Origin: Xestospongia bergquistia
Lineage: Eukaryota; Porifera; Demospongiae; Haplosclerida; Petrosiidae
Length of the DNA: 64,000 bases
Direction of reading: 5' to 3'
NCBI GenBank assembly: GCA_963965975.1
Contig: OZ014425.1
Coordinates: 736,001-800,000 of the forward strand
Shown: piece after piece, positions 18,804 through 31,056 of the stretch
Numbering within the stretch: position 1 is the stretch's first letter
Layout of the letters: the number at the start of each line of letters is the position of its first letter
The notes under the pieces: generated by a model
What the model was told of the DNA's origin: nothing
Database searches by the model: none
The model's input: the letters and a program-made list of their open reading frames with translations, nothing else
Program-made: the position numbers and the translations under genes

Positions 18804-20913
18804 ATGACTGCCTTTTTACCTCCGAATTTGCTGGCATTATTTGCTCCAAGAGAGCCTCTTCCATATTTTCCACCAGTAGACGAACTATCTTGGGAAAGGA
18901 AACCATGGCCCTATTCGGGAGTAGCTCAATACTTGGAGGAATTTGAAGTAAGTAATAAGATATGTTAACAATATTAATGATATTTAGGATCCGAGTGACA
19001 CACCTGCGCCCACTAGAGGAGAGACAAGGGATGAACGTCGTATTCGAAAGGTAGCATCATATAAATATATTTCATATTTTAATAGTTTCTGTAGAGACAC
19101 GAACGTGAGGAGCGTTATCGAAGTAATTTGGAAGGTGCTGTTGGTTCTTGTAAGTTGTATCTTAAGTTTTAGGCTAGATGTTAATGTCCTTCTTTAGGGG
19201 ACCCCAGTAGTGATCCCAGTATCTCTGGAGATCCTTTTAAAACTCTTTTTGTAGGAAGAATAGTAAGTGATTTCTTTCTCATTTTATTATTTTCTAAATT
19301 ATCATCACAGAACTATGACACATCAGAAGGTAAACTTAGACGAGAATTTGAATCATTTGGACCAATCAAACGAGTTAGTTTTCCCATCACATTTCGTATA
19401 ATTTATCACCATTTGTTTAGATTTCTCTTATCACTGACAACGATACTGGCAAACCACGTGGCTATGCCTTTGTAGAGTATGAAAATGAACGAGATATGCA
19501 TTGTAAGTGAACTACAAGTACTGGCTTGTGCCAAGAATTTTAAGTATTGTTTGATAGTGTGATTATTAATGGCCCTGTACTCAGGATACAAAGCTAGCAT
19601 TTATATATTAATTAGTGTATCCAGATTATGGGGTCTTACCTATATGAGCATGTAGTACTTAATAATTCCCTTTTCCTTTTTGCCCAGCTCTGACATGAGC
19701 AGTGGGTTAATTGTTCTATTGTTGTAAGTTGTAAGTGGGTCAGGTAATATATGTTTTTTTACATGGTAGTTGTACATGTATGTAATTGTGTAATTGGTAA
19801 GTTTCTTAGAATGAATAAGCTAATGAGCCTGGTAAGTTAATGGTGACTTAACCACCAAGTCTTATAGTGTTTGTAAGCTTTGGTAAGTTAGTGGTAAGTT
19901 TCTTTCCCAAGGTTTTTTATAACATTCACACTTTGTAAGTTGGTAAGTTTAGCCTTAGTATGTGGTAAGTTAGTAAGTAGTTATAGAAGCTTTGTAAAGT
20001 TATAATTACTAATACTAGTTCTATACAATAAGTTTGGTAAGTTGATTTAATATGATGATCACATGATCAGATTATGTGGGTTCCTGTTATTGCTATGTAT
20101 AGCTGCTTACAAATATGGTGATGGTAAGAAGATAGATGGCAAGCGTGTTGTGGTAGATGTGGAGAGAGGGAGAACTGTTAAAAGCTGGAGACCACGAAGA
20201 TTAGGTACTAGAGATGTTTTGCTGGCTTAGCAAAAAATTTACATGTTTTAATTGGATGTGTAGGTGGAGGTCTCGGAGGGACTCGACGTGGTGCACCTAA
20301 TGAATGTATAAAGTATTCTGGTCGTGTGGATGAACGGTTAGTATTATGTGATATTGTACAATGGTAATATTACCTTGTTTGTGTGACAGTGATATGGATA
20401 AAGATAAAGAAAGAGATAAAGATCGTGAACAAGATCGTGACAAGAGAAAAGAAAGAGATCGGGATAGAGATAGAGGGCGTGACAGGGATAGAGATCGAGA
20501 TCGAGATAGACGACGTCGGAGTCGTAGCAAAGAAAGAGATAGAGACAAGAGGAGAGGAAGAAGTCGAAGCAGGTACAATCAGTAATTATTATTTTTATAA
20601 TTATTATGATTTTTATCCAGAGAAAAGGATAAAGAGAGAAAAGATCGTAGTCGTAGTCGTGATCGAGATAGAAAGGATAGAGACAAAAAGAAAGACAAAG
20701 TTAGTGTATGTGACTCTATTTTGACTTGATAGTTAATTCTATTAGGATCGTGAAAAGAAAGACAAGTCAAGGGACAAAGATAGAGAGAGTAGGAAAGAAC
20801 GAAGAGAGAGCAAACATGACATGAAGAAGGAGTCTCAGATTGAAGCAACTAATGGTAATGCTAATCACAATTCTGATAATATACCTTATAAAGAGGAGCC
20901 TATGGAAGCATAG
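18804..20913 (+). CDS. SNRNP70: U1 small nuclear ribonucleoprotein 70 kDa (U1-70K)
   Basis: Eleven exons: 18804-18947, 18988-19050, 19095-19149, 19198-19262, 19311-19373, 19421-19502, 20103-20204, 20264-20336, 20390-20572, 20621-20699, 20746-20913; 358 residues. The N-terminus [20 protein letters not shown] is the conserved segment that contacts U1C and Sm proteins in U1 snRNP. The RRM has RNP2 LFVGRI and RNP1 GYAFVEYE and binds stem-loop I of U1 snRNA; it is followed by [20 protein letters not shown]. The C-terminal RD/RE/RS-repeat tail is shorter than in vertebrates (437 residues in human). The protein helps U1 recognise 5' splice sites. Its sixth intron (19503-20102) is ten times longer than its others and looks regulatory. 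A poly(A) signal AATAAA follows at 20984-20989. Confidence 0.96.
19503..20102 (+). promoter_or_regulatory. Candidate autoregulatory intron: alternative 3' splice site plus cluster of eleven GTAAGT sites
   Basis: A strong polypyrimidine tract ends in TTTTTGCCCAG at 19687, well before the normal acceptor (20102). Splicing exon 6 to 19688 would read Ser-Leu-Thr and then TGA at 19696-19698. Immediately downstream, GTAAGT occurs at 19724, 19731, 19797, 19832, 19883, 19894, 19935, 19943, 19965, 19973 and 20037, mostly as GGTAAGTT. This hexamer pairs with the 5' end of U1 snRNA. Established knowledge: in vertebrates a nonproductive U1-70K isoform uses an alternative 3' splice site that needs an adjacent cluster of regulatory 5' splice sites. 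The functional claim here is inference. Confidence 0.7.
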
Positions 20914-21504
20914 ACAGACATAATATAAGTAGTTGTTGTAATATTTTTGTGTTAATTAGTTTTCATTTTGTTTTGTTTTTGAAAATAAAGCAATTGTCTT
21001 ATTTTGGAATGATTTTATCAAATGTTGGAATACACTCATAGTATGTAGAGTAGCATTAATGCTACTGTACCTATAGACTTATCACTTAAAATTTTGAAGT
21101 TTTTGATGTTTTTTTAACTGTATATTCCAATCAGTTCCCAGAGACTTCCACATAATATATGTCATGTTCATTTTGTATGTGTATCTGAAAATATAGTTAT
21201 CAGACTTTCAGTTTTGGTAGTTGATGAAACATTTGACAAATTAAGCACACCTCATTTTGTCAACTACAAAATTTTATTTGTATTAAAAATTACATTACAT
21301 GTATTCAATAATTGCATAAAAAAATTATCACATGTAATGCAAAAACTAATAAAGTGACACACTTATTGAAACTTGGTACTACCTCCTAAAGAATCATGAA
21401 ATCATTAAATATACTGACTATGTACTACTTTTAATAATAACTATAATTATATAATTTTATTCTTCATACAAAATATATATTGGGTAATATACTATGTATT
21501 AAAA
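20914..21504. other. Intergenic between convergent SNRNP70 and TBC genes
   Basis: AT-rich 3' flank shared by two convergent genes. Apart from the AATAAA signal of SNRNP70 (20984-20989), I see no gene, repeat array or structured element. Confidence 0.6.
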
Positions 21505-23834
21505 TCAAAATGGAGAAAACACATTTGACTTTATCTCCAATGATTCTCTCTGTTGCCTTCTCCTAGCTATTCGAGGACTTCGTCGAGGTTCTGTTTTAAC
21601 TTGATGAATTAATGGAGAGTCTTTAACATAACTGGGAGAATCAAATGATAACTTAATAGCTTCGTCATTTAGTTCTCCACATTTTGAAATGGCTTTCCTC
21701 TTTGGTACTGTATTAGCTGTAAGATTTTTCATCTCAATAGTGTTTGGTGAAGTATATATCAAACCAGTATCTGGAGTATAGTGAAGTGTTCCACAGCCTT
21801 TCTTCAAAGACATTACTGCAGATTGACTAATAGAAGTGGTCAGAGATGGGGTTGCTAAATTGGTATGAGCAGTTTTATTTTTTTGAGAAACTACAGGTGT
21901 TTCTGTAGAAGCATCATCCAGTTTGGTTCTTTTAGCTGGTGTAAAGACATTTACTAATTTTGACAACAGACTTGATGTTGTAGGTTGATCAGAAGTATCT
22001 ATTATTGAACAAACTAGCAATGAAATTGTAAGTACATTAATGAACTCACCAGTTAATTCATGCTTTCTTTTGCGACTGCTTTTCTGAAGATAGTCTTGTT
22101 TTCTCTTCTCCAACGTGCTCTCTTCTTTCTCTATGTTCTGTTCAGCTAATAACCAATACTCTTTAAGATCAACAACACTGCTAAGTGATAAACTAGATGT
22201 TATCAATGGTTTCATTAGTTTTCTATGAATACTAAATAAAAGACACTTTAAAATGACAAGCAAACAAATTGTTACATAAGTACACTTTAACTTACAGTCT
22301 TGCTGGGATGTTTTGAAGGAAAGGTAACACTTGATCTAATCTTGACATGGCTAGTAACTCAGCTATATAAACAATAATTTACACATCAACATAATAATAT
22401 CAACTACTCACGTTGACAGAGTTCCATGATTGCGAGAGCAGCATTTAACAATTGATGAATACCTTGAAGAGAAAAGGGATTTTTAATGTCGTACATTCCT
22501 AACTTCCTAGTACCTTCAGAAATGAACAAGTCAGCTATGAACAAAACAGTATCCCAGCAATTGAGAGAAGTGAAGAGACACATGAACCATTGAGTGGAAT
22601 ACATCAGAGAGTGGACATCTAGTGTTCTCTAAAGATAAAATGGAACAAGTGAACAACACACACATACATACCAGATGCTTTCCTAGTTCAGGGTATCTTC
22701 TGTCAATCATCAGTGACAGTATTTCTGATAACAATTTGACTCTACATAAGATAAGTCATCATAATTCCTGTAATGTAAGATATACTTTTTGAGGCTTTTA
22801 TCAAAGAACAAATAATAGTGATCATGGCTGTCTAAGAGAGACACAAAACACCAGAAAGTAGTCTGTTAAAAAGATACACATCATTTCTTTGATGTTTTAA
22901 CTTCACAAACCTACCTCTTCATCATGTAAATTCATCAGTAATAGTGCTACTATATAAGCCATTCCTGTGAAATGTGTTGATTTACATCCACTAAATGGTA
23001 TCATTGTCTTTACCTTGACAATAGCCAATAGTAGTGTTATAAAGATAATATGCAGCTAAAATACGGAACAGGACTAACTGGTTTGTAGAACCAGTTACAA
23101 ACATTTTATGGTTAGGATATGTACGATCTAAATGAAGAAGTTAAAGTGTCCTATTATCCTTTTTATTATACTTACCAATGTCCATTAGTATTTGTCTCAG
23201 GACTCTCAGAAAATCTTCACAATCACCATACAAGTCATCTTGACAATTTAGTCGAAGATCTATGAGATGATGTTGTTAATGATTGTGTTAGGAAACTCTG
23301 TACCTAGGTTGGTTACAAGTGTACTCAAATTATCTTCATACGTCCACTGACAGGATTGTAATTGGTTATCTAATTTAGTAATAAAATCCTATTAATGAAG
23401 GAACACTTCAACATTATGTTATACAATTAACAATTTAACCTGATAAGTACACGAGTCCTTAGCCTTCTCCTTTATCTCATCAATTTTGAGAGCATCCTTC
23501 CATATGGAGCGTCTGAGAGGAGGTGGTACACCTTTCTTAATAAGATGTCTAATCTAAACCTCAATGTTATATGTAATATTTAATAATTAATTAGTCTACC
23601 TCAGTTGATGTTTTATCAGTTACATCAGTAATAGTCTCATTAACTTTAAAACTAAAAGATACAAAAATTGATAAGGAGATATATATTGTCATCCACAAAC
23701 CAGAGTCCATGGCAAATATTCTCTGCTTCCAGCTCCAAAGGATCTCTTAGAAAACCATGTTTGTCAAACTTTTCAATTTCTGTTTCCTCTTCAATAGTCA
23801 CTATATTGATACCATTATTTGTTGAAAGATCCAT
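21505..23834 (-). CDS. TBC-domain Rab GTPase-activating protein with basic, Ser/Thr-rich tail
   Basis: Thirteen exons: 23834-23701, 23651-23600, 23553-23440, 23388-23304, 23259-23176, 23127-23014, 22964-22915, 22862-22786, 22741-22672, 22628-22412, 22362-22296, 22231-22050, 22013-21505; 584 residues. The TBC domain runs from about residue 65 (GVPPPLRRSIWKDAL) and keeps both catalytic fingers: the Arg in ILMDIDRTYPNH and the Gln in TIGYCQGMAYIVALLLMN. It should therefore accelerate GTP hydrolysis on a Rab, which one is unknown. The layout resembles the USP6NL/TBC1D10 group, but I cannot assign an ortholog. The last 170 residues are unlike usual TBC proteins: a phospho-site-rich segment (NVFTPAKRTKLDD, YTPDTGLIYTSP) and a basic RRSPRIARRRQQR motif that could be a nuclear localisation signal. 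Confidence 0.85.
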
Positions 23835-24499
23835 ATTAGCAGCCTCTATTACGTATGGCGGAATATTCTATCAGAAATTTATGAAATGGGCGTTGAGGTT
23901 AACATGACCATGAATAATAAGTACATGACACAGTGCTGGAAACACTGACATAAAAATTAAAAAGAAATTAAACAACATACGAGATGAAATAATTGACTTC
24001 CAAATAATACTCATATATTGTTCTCTAGTTAGTTAAATATCTCTTAATATAATGTTGTTATAGATGGTATCAGGTGGTTCAAATAAGATATGTAATCTCT
24101 GGGATATATAACAACCACAGATACCTTTATTAAAGGCAGAGAGACATCATCATCCACTTATAGTTATCTTCTACGTATTATATATAGACAGTGTAATTAC
24201 TAAAAGTTGCGTGGTCTCTATTCTAGCCAGTTGTATTTATCACTGAAGAAACAGCATCATTGTAGTAGGATTTATGGATGAAAGAACAATGATTATAATG
24301 GTTGAATTTTACATGAGTGAACTATATTTACTCAACCCATTGATTGATCAAAGTTGTTATGGAATATTACCATTCCTGTGGAAACATAGCTAATGAATAG
24401 TTATTTTAACTCCTCTCACAAACATCTTGTTATAATAAATTCATACATCAAAAATCATATCTGTGTTAATTTTGTAAATGATGTCACTGTCTCTCTCTG
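23835..24499. other. Intergenic between TBC gene and RPL27A
   Basis: Both flanking genes are on the reverse strand. The stretch includes the TBC gene promoter and the RPL27A 3' flank. No gene, repeat or motif stands out. Confidence 0.5.
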
Positions 24500-25597
<1,098 letters not shown>

Positions 25598-25683
25598 CTT
25601 GTATGTATCACCACGAGTTTACAAAAGATCACGTGATAAACCACGTGTTGCTGTAAGTACAACAGGATGATTACCTAGTGAGT
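25598..25683. promoter_or_regulatory. Bidirectional RPL27A/POLR1F promoter with two CACGTG E-boxes
   Basis: Only 86 bp separate the two ATGs. TCACGTGA at 25629-25636 and CCACGTGT at 25641-25648 are canonical E-boxes of the class bound by MYC/MAX, USF and TFE factors, spaced one helical turn apart. Binding is inferred. Confidence 0.6.
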
Positions 25684-26538
25684 ATGCAGAGAAATCCAGT
25701 TAACGAGCTCTACTTCGTCTCAGTGGAAGTTAAAGAACACATTATTCTAATGCCTTCTTACATTGGACAGATTGAGAAAGGAATATTTGAACACTTAAAT
25801 AAACGCATCCTTCAATATTCACCAAGAATAGGTGGAGTAATGGTTGCTTACTCAAAACCAGTGATATTACAGAATGCAGGTCTCATCGTAGATGATAATC
25901 CTCAAATCCACTTTGATTTGAAGTATTCAGCATGTGTCTTTCAACCTGTGATGGGCAGTATACTTCAAGCCGTAATTCATAGGATTGGTAATGGCTATAT
26001 CATATGTTTGTCACGTGGCTGTTTCAGTATATATGTTCCTATGAACTTGGGACATGATAATATAGTACTTAATGAAGAAGTTTATGTTCGTATAGTAAAG
26101 CCATCTACATCTGGTGATGATATGACATTGATTGGAGAGCTTTTAGGTAAAGAGTTACCCGGTGTAGATGATACGGAGAGTAAACCAGCTAAGAAGAAAA
26201 ATAAGAAAGACAATATGAAAAAAGATATTTCAGAAGATACTAAATGTAGAAAGAAGAAGAAAGAAAAATTGAATGTTGATCAAACGACATTACTTATGTG
26301 TGATTCCAAGACTGATGCAATAAATTGTAGTATAATAGAGACTGATTCTCAAGAAGCTGTTGAGTTTGAAACTAAGGTAAAGAAAGGTATTAAAAGATCT
26401 CACAGCACTGATTATGGTGATCACAGACATTCAAAGAAATCAAAAAAGACAGCTGCTATTGATATTACTGATGTAGCTAATGGACTAAATAAATCAAAGG
26501 GTCATAAAACTAAAAAGAAGAAAAAGAAATCTAATTAA
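25684..26538 (+). CDS. POLR1F: RNA polymerase I subunit RPA43 (TWISTNB)
   Basis: Single-exon gene of 284 residues. The N-terminal half matches the RPA43 fold: a tip domain (HIILMPSYIGQIEKGIFEHL, GVMVAYSKPVIL, DNPQIHFDLKYSACVFQP) followed by an OB-like segment (GSILQAVIHRIGNGYIICLS RGCFSIYVP). The C-terminal half is Lys/Asp-rich and ends in a run of lysines, as in the human protein, suggesting nucleolar targeting. RPA43 with RPA14 forms the Pol I stalk that binds the initiation factor RRN3. The ATG at 25684 is the first in frame. Divergent from RPL27A, so both products serve ribosome production. Confidence 0.87.
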   Translation: MQRNPVNELYFVSVEVKEHIILMPSYIGQIEKGIFEHLNKRILQYSPRIGGVMVAYSKPVILQNAGLIVDDNPQIHFDLKYSACVFQPVMGSILQAVIHRIGNGYIICLSRGCFSIYVPMNLGHDNIVLNEEVYVRIVKPSTSGDDMTLIGELLGKELPGVDDTESKPAKKKNKKDNMKKDISEDTKCRKKKKEKLNVDQTTLLMCDSKTDAINCSIIETDSQEAVEFETKVKKGIKRSHSTDYGDHRHSKKSKKTAAIDITDVANGLNKSKGHKTKKKKKKSN

Positions 26539-26677
26539 TAATATAAATTATAATAGTTTTTATTCATGATTATTAAAGCAAGCCGTAAATTTCCGTATAT
26601 TATTAAAACGCAAACTCGACAGTGACGGCTGCATATTCTACTGCCTGTGTGTTCTCCTGACAGTTCAGTACGCCATT

Positions 26678-29600
26678 ATGATGAGCAACTCTTTCATTAA
26701 CAACGCCAAGCGGCAGAAGATGGAGTAAGTATCATTGTAATATTCCATCTGTAGAAATATAACGTCTCATATAGTTTGTGTACAATACAGACAGTATCAA
26801 TGTTATCTAGTATGTTTGTACTTGGTAATCTACCAGACAGCAGTTTACATAACGATTATTATATAATCTGTCGAGGTTCCTTTGATGATCCATTAGATTT
26901 ACTAGGTTTTTAGATATTTAGGTAAATTAAATAAGGAATATATTGGAATTGATAAAAATCCCCACATTCAATCCCCCCTCCCAATATTTCGGAAGCAATT
27001 CATCGACTTTACCCCCACTAAATTAACTCACTATATAGTATAATAAAGATACTCATAAATTTTTGTAGTATCCATGTCATAAATAGCCTGCAGAACATTG
27101 TGTGTGAAATTGATACTAACTCAGGAATGTAAACTTTAATTCTTTAAACATGAAATAGTTTATGTATTCAAGTACATACTATTAATATCACAATCATAGC
27201 TACTATAAGAATTAAAAGTGAGTCAGTTACACTAAAAACACATAACAGACACAGTAGCCAGCTTTGGGTAATGTTGATATCATTTGTGCCAGGTACTATA
27301 ATATTTGGACTATTAGACATTTCCTTAATATGGTATGTAGTGTGTACCTGCTTCCTGTCCTGACTTTATCATATTTGTGGCCTCTTCTATTAGCAACTTA
27401 GCAGAATTGGTCATGTTTTGGACTTTTGGTAACTAGTAATACTATAAACAAAAATGACTTTATTAGTCTTGCTGTTAATTGGCTGCAGCATTGTTTAGTT
27501 GACATTTGTTTTCTCTAGTTTTCCCCAGGCCTTGCTAAGTGGAAGTCCTTCAATGACAGTACCTATGATTCCACTTGATGATGGTCGACTCTCCGATGAT
27601 GAAGACTCTCATAAGCATAAAGGCGGGCTTAATTCAAAACTTTCCGCTGAGGCAAAGTAAGTAATGATTTATAAATCAGAGTGACTTTACTCTTATCATA
27701 TAGACGCTCGCAACATTGTGAAGTTGAGAAGAGAAGAAGAGAGAAAATGAATCGATACATGTCAGAATTAGCTCAAATGATTCCAGCTTGTAATGCTGTC
27801 CCTCGTAAACTGGACAAACTCTCTATTTTAAAAATGGCAGTAGACCACATGAAGAACTTACGAGGTAAGTAGTGAGTACTCTTACTTTTATACACACACA
27901 ATATTGTAGTAGTAGTTGGCAAATGTTCTGTACTCTCTTTGCCAAGCATTGATTTAGTCTCGTCTATGTTTGTAAACTTGTGTTGTAAATCACTAGCAAT
28001 GTTTAATATTTTTAGATATGAGAATAATATTAGTTAGTCTGGCAGCTATGCTATTGATGGTGTGACATACTGGTTTAATTTAAAGGCACACTCCCAAACA
28101 CTGCTGTGCTAATATAAACTATTATATAAGATAGTGTAACTTTGTTTTGTTTTGGTGTACATGTATCGTCTTGTGGATAAACATGTATATATATGGGTGT
28201 TAGTTTAATTAGATATTATTATAATCTATATTTTTAGGTGACCCCCATTGTAGCTCTGATTACAAGCCTGGTTTTCTGACAGATGAAGAACTGAAACAAT
28301 TGGTTGTTGAGGTAAGTCTTAACTAGGTTCATACTCTCGTTGATATGATTACATCTCTCACTCTCTCTCTCTCTCTCTCTCATTTGTAGGCTGCTAATGG
28401 ATTTATGATAATTATTAGCTGTGATAAAGCACGTGTTCTCTTTGTCTCTGACACTATGTCTGATGTCCTTCATGAACCACCTGTAAGTCAGAACTGGCTT
28501 GGATCAACTCTTTACAATTACACACATATGTATATTTACTTACCTTGTAATATGAGATCAGGAAGAAATTCTATGATATACTCTACAATATACTAGACCA
28601 GGAATAAACTCTACAATATATTAGACCAGGAAGAAACTTGATAATATATTAGACCAGGAAGAAACTCTATGATATATTATACCAGGAATAAACTCTACAA
28701 TATATTAGACCAGGAAGGAACTATTTACAATAGAAAATGTATTATGTAGTGTTAGTGTTGTAACATATTTGATGATATATTGTTTATTAATTGTTTCTCT
28801 TTTGTTAGGAGAACTGGCTTGGATCAACTCTTTACGATTTGCTTCATCCAAAAGACATTCAGAAAGTGAAAGAGCAGTTAGTCTCATTTGATGTAGAAGA
28901 AGGTAACATTCAGTCTTGTATACTTGATGTGTCATTCCTCTCTTTTCTTTAGCTTTAGCTGCTAGTGCTAAACAGAATTGTACTAAATGTAAGTCATATT
29001 ATATATATTTATACCAGACTTGTATAACTCATAGCTACTAGTGTATCAGTCTAGACTGTCATTTGCAAAATAGTTATAGTGCATGTGGGATAGGGTTTTA
29101 TATCCTATCTCTTTTGAGCATGCAATGGCATATGTCTTTGATTTGAGGTGCTGTAAAATAAACCAGACTCTCATGTCTTCTGTCATTACATATGTAATAA
29201 ATAGGTAAACATCACAACATGTTGAGGTGCTAGTATGACATTTCTCTCTCACACACAAACACGCACATTAGCTCCTTTAGTTATGCATCCTCAGTCAATG
29301 AATGGTCTTCGACGTTCCTTTCTTTGTCGAGTAAAGCGAGGTGGCTCTTCTCATCCATCACCAGACTCCACCTCTAGAGAATCGTCTATCCTGGTCAGTA
29401 TACTTCATTATAATGTTTAATTTTTAATCTATGATCTTAATTAATAGGCGCTATCTGAGAGCGATGACTTCCTTGACAACTCCAAAAAGATTTCTCATGC
29501 ATACAACCAACAATATGCTGTATTGCATTGTACTGGCTTTATTAGAACATTGACACCAGCTGAGAGACAATCCCTTCAAGTTGAGAAAGACATTACAGGA

Positions 29601-30730
29601 GCTTGCTTGGTAGCTGTAGCTCGGCTACAACATTTCGGAGACTCTGCCCCTCAAACCAGTATGTCACCAAAGGAGAAAGAGTTTGTGGCTAGAGTTGGTA
29701 CTGATGGGAGGTTTACCTACATTGATCCGCGGTAAGACAACCTTGATAAGACAAAACTTATATTTTTCTATGTTTCTCCTTTTTTATAGCGTGGCTAATA
29801 TTTTGGGCTATCTGCCTCAAGATTTAACAGGTCAAAATTCATACGATTACTTTCATCCAGATGATATTCAAAAGATGGTTCAACTCCATCATGAGTCTAT
29901 GAAAACACGTGGTCCTATGCCAACAGTGCATTATCGTTTCTTATCAAAGAATCAGAAATGGGTGTGGCTGGCTATGAAAGCATTTAGTTTCATCAATCCA
30001 TTTTCTCAACAAATTGAGTACGTGGTGTGTACCAATGTAGCCCACACAAAGTAAGTGATGTTATTATGTTATTTTTAACCCTTCACTTTATTCTTGTTGT
30101 AGATTAGTGGATAGTTGTGAATCATCACCTCAAGATAGTTCTATGTCAGTATCAGGTTCTCATGACTCAATTCGTCAGTTCAATCAGTCATCTAGCCTGA
30201 CAACTGTTCCATCTACAACTAATAATGTTCCCACAACTCAGGAAAATACTAGTTTTCCATCTGATATAGTCAATATCCTACCAGAATTAAACTCAACTGA
30301 TCTACAGAGTTGGAACGGGCTTTTAGGTATCCCGCCCCAAGCAAATATATACTCCTCCAGTAGTGCATCTAGTTGTCCTACATCTTCATCAAATATGTCA
30401 GTATCTTCTGCTACATCAACACAGTCTACAGTTGTTTCTCAACCTGCTGACACAACTGTACAAGAAAATGCTGTAACAGCTCAAAAAATTGTCGATAACT
30501 ACTTGAAAATGAATGTTGCCCCTCCACCTAGAAGGGATTTCAACTATAGCTTTCCACCTGGACTTTTCCCAGGCGAAGTTGACTTAGAGGGTTCTGCTCA
30601 AGCTTATCATAATCTGATTGATGGTTTAGATAGCAATATTGATTTGCAACAGTTACTTAATCAAGTTGATGCCGATCCGTTCAAATCATCTGGTATCTTT
30701 AACGAATTAGACTTTGATATATTTGATTAA
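26678..30730 (+). CDS. ARNT: bHLH-PAS transcription factor, ARNT/BMAL class
   Basis: Eleven exons: 26678-26724, 27519-27656, 27704-27864, 28238-28311, 28390-28482, 28809-28902, 28953-28988, 29272-29393, 29448-29731, 29790-30050, 30103-30730; 645 residues. The bHLH (from about residue 62) has the class-II basic region [24 protein letters not shown] follows ([34 protein letters not shown]), then [11 protein letters not shown], and PAS-B ([37 protein letters not shown]). The C-terminus is Ser/Thr/Gln-rich and ends in acidic [10 protein letters not shown], a likely activation domain. Such factors are obligate partners of AHR, HIF or CLOCK-type proteins. Residues are mixed: [17 protein letters not shown] and the [12 protein letters not shown] segment look BMAL-like, PAS-B looks ARNT-like, so it may be a pre-split ARNT/BMAL. 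Confidence 0.9.
28490..28515 (+). repeat. Intronic copy of the start of ARNT exon 6
   Basis: The 26 bp at 28490-28515, directly after the exon-5 donor, are identical to 28810-28835 at the start of exon 6 (encoding NWLGSTLY). The two copies are 320 bp apart and bracket the intron. Confidence 0.9.
28555..28733. repeat. 28-bp tandem repeats in ARNT intron 5
   Basis: About six imperfect units of roughly 28 bp, each starting GACCAGGAAGAAAC or GACCAGGAATAAAC and ending in ATATATTA. Confidence 0.85.
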
Positions 30731-31056
30731 CGATTCCCTTCTTACACACAATACTTGCTACACAATATAATAATAACAATTATTATCATGACACTTATTA
30801 ATTATAATGCATTTGTTCATATTATTTCTCTTGTCAAATATGCGTATTTGTACGTTATTATGAAGTTATTTGTATCTACTGAATCCTGTAGATGTAAGAA
30901 TTATATTATATGTGTGTTCTTGATGTTTAAGTTTCTTCTCTTGTCTGCAAACAAAATTTGTTTTCTTTTCATGACCTCATTCTATAAAGAGGTTAACAAT
31001 ATAACACTCATTATTATGTTATACAAATCATATCATTAAGTGTACATAGTTTGTGT
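30731..31056. other. Intergenic between convergent ARNT and ACAA2
   Basis: AT-rich 3' flanks of two convergent genes. A forward open frame at 30755-31039 is low-complexity, AT-driven and not supported as a gene. Confidence 0.6.

Noticed and set aside
19722..20043. GTAAGT cluster as a simple tandem repeat
   Set aside because: Spacing and flanking sequence between the hexamers vary and only the splice-site-like core recurs, so a plain satellite does not explain it.
20297..20848. Leu/Ser/Arg-rich frames around the U1-70K tail
   Set aside because: Reading-frame shadows of the Arg/Asp/Glu codon repeats of SNRNP70.
30755..31039. Open frame of 94 codons after ARNT
   Set aside because: AT-driven, no codon or domain signal, lies in the convergent 3' flank.
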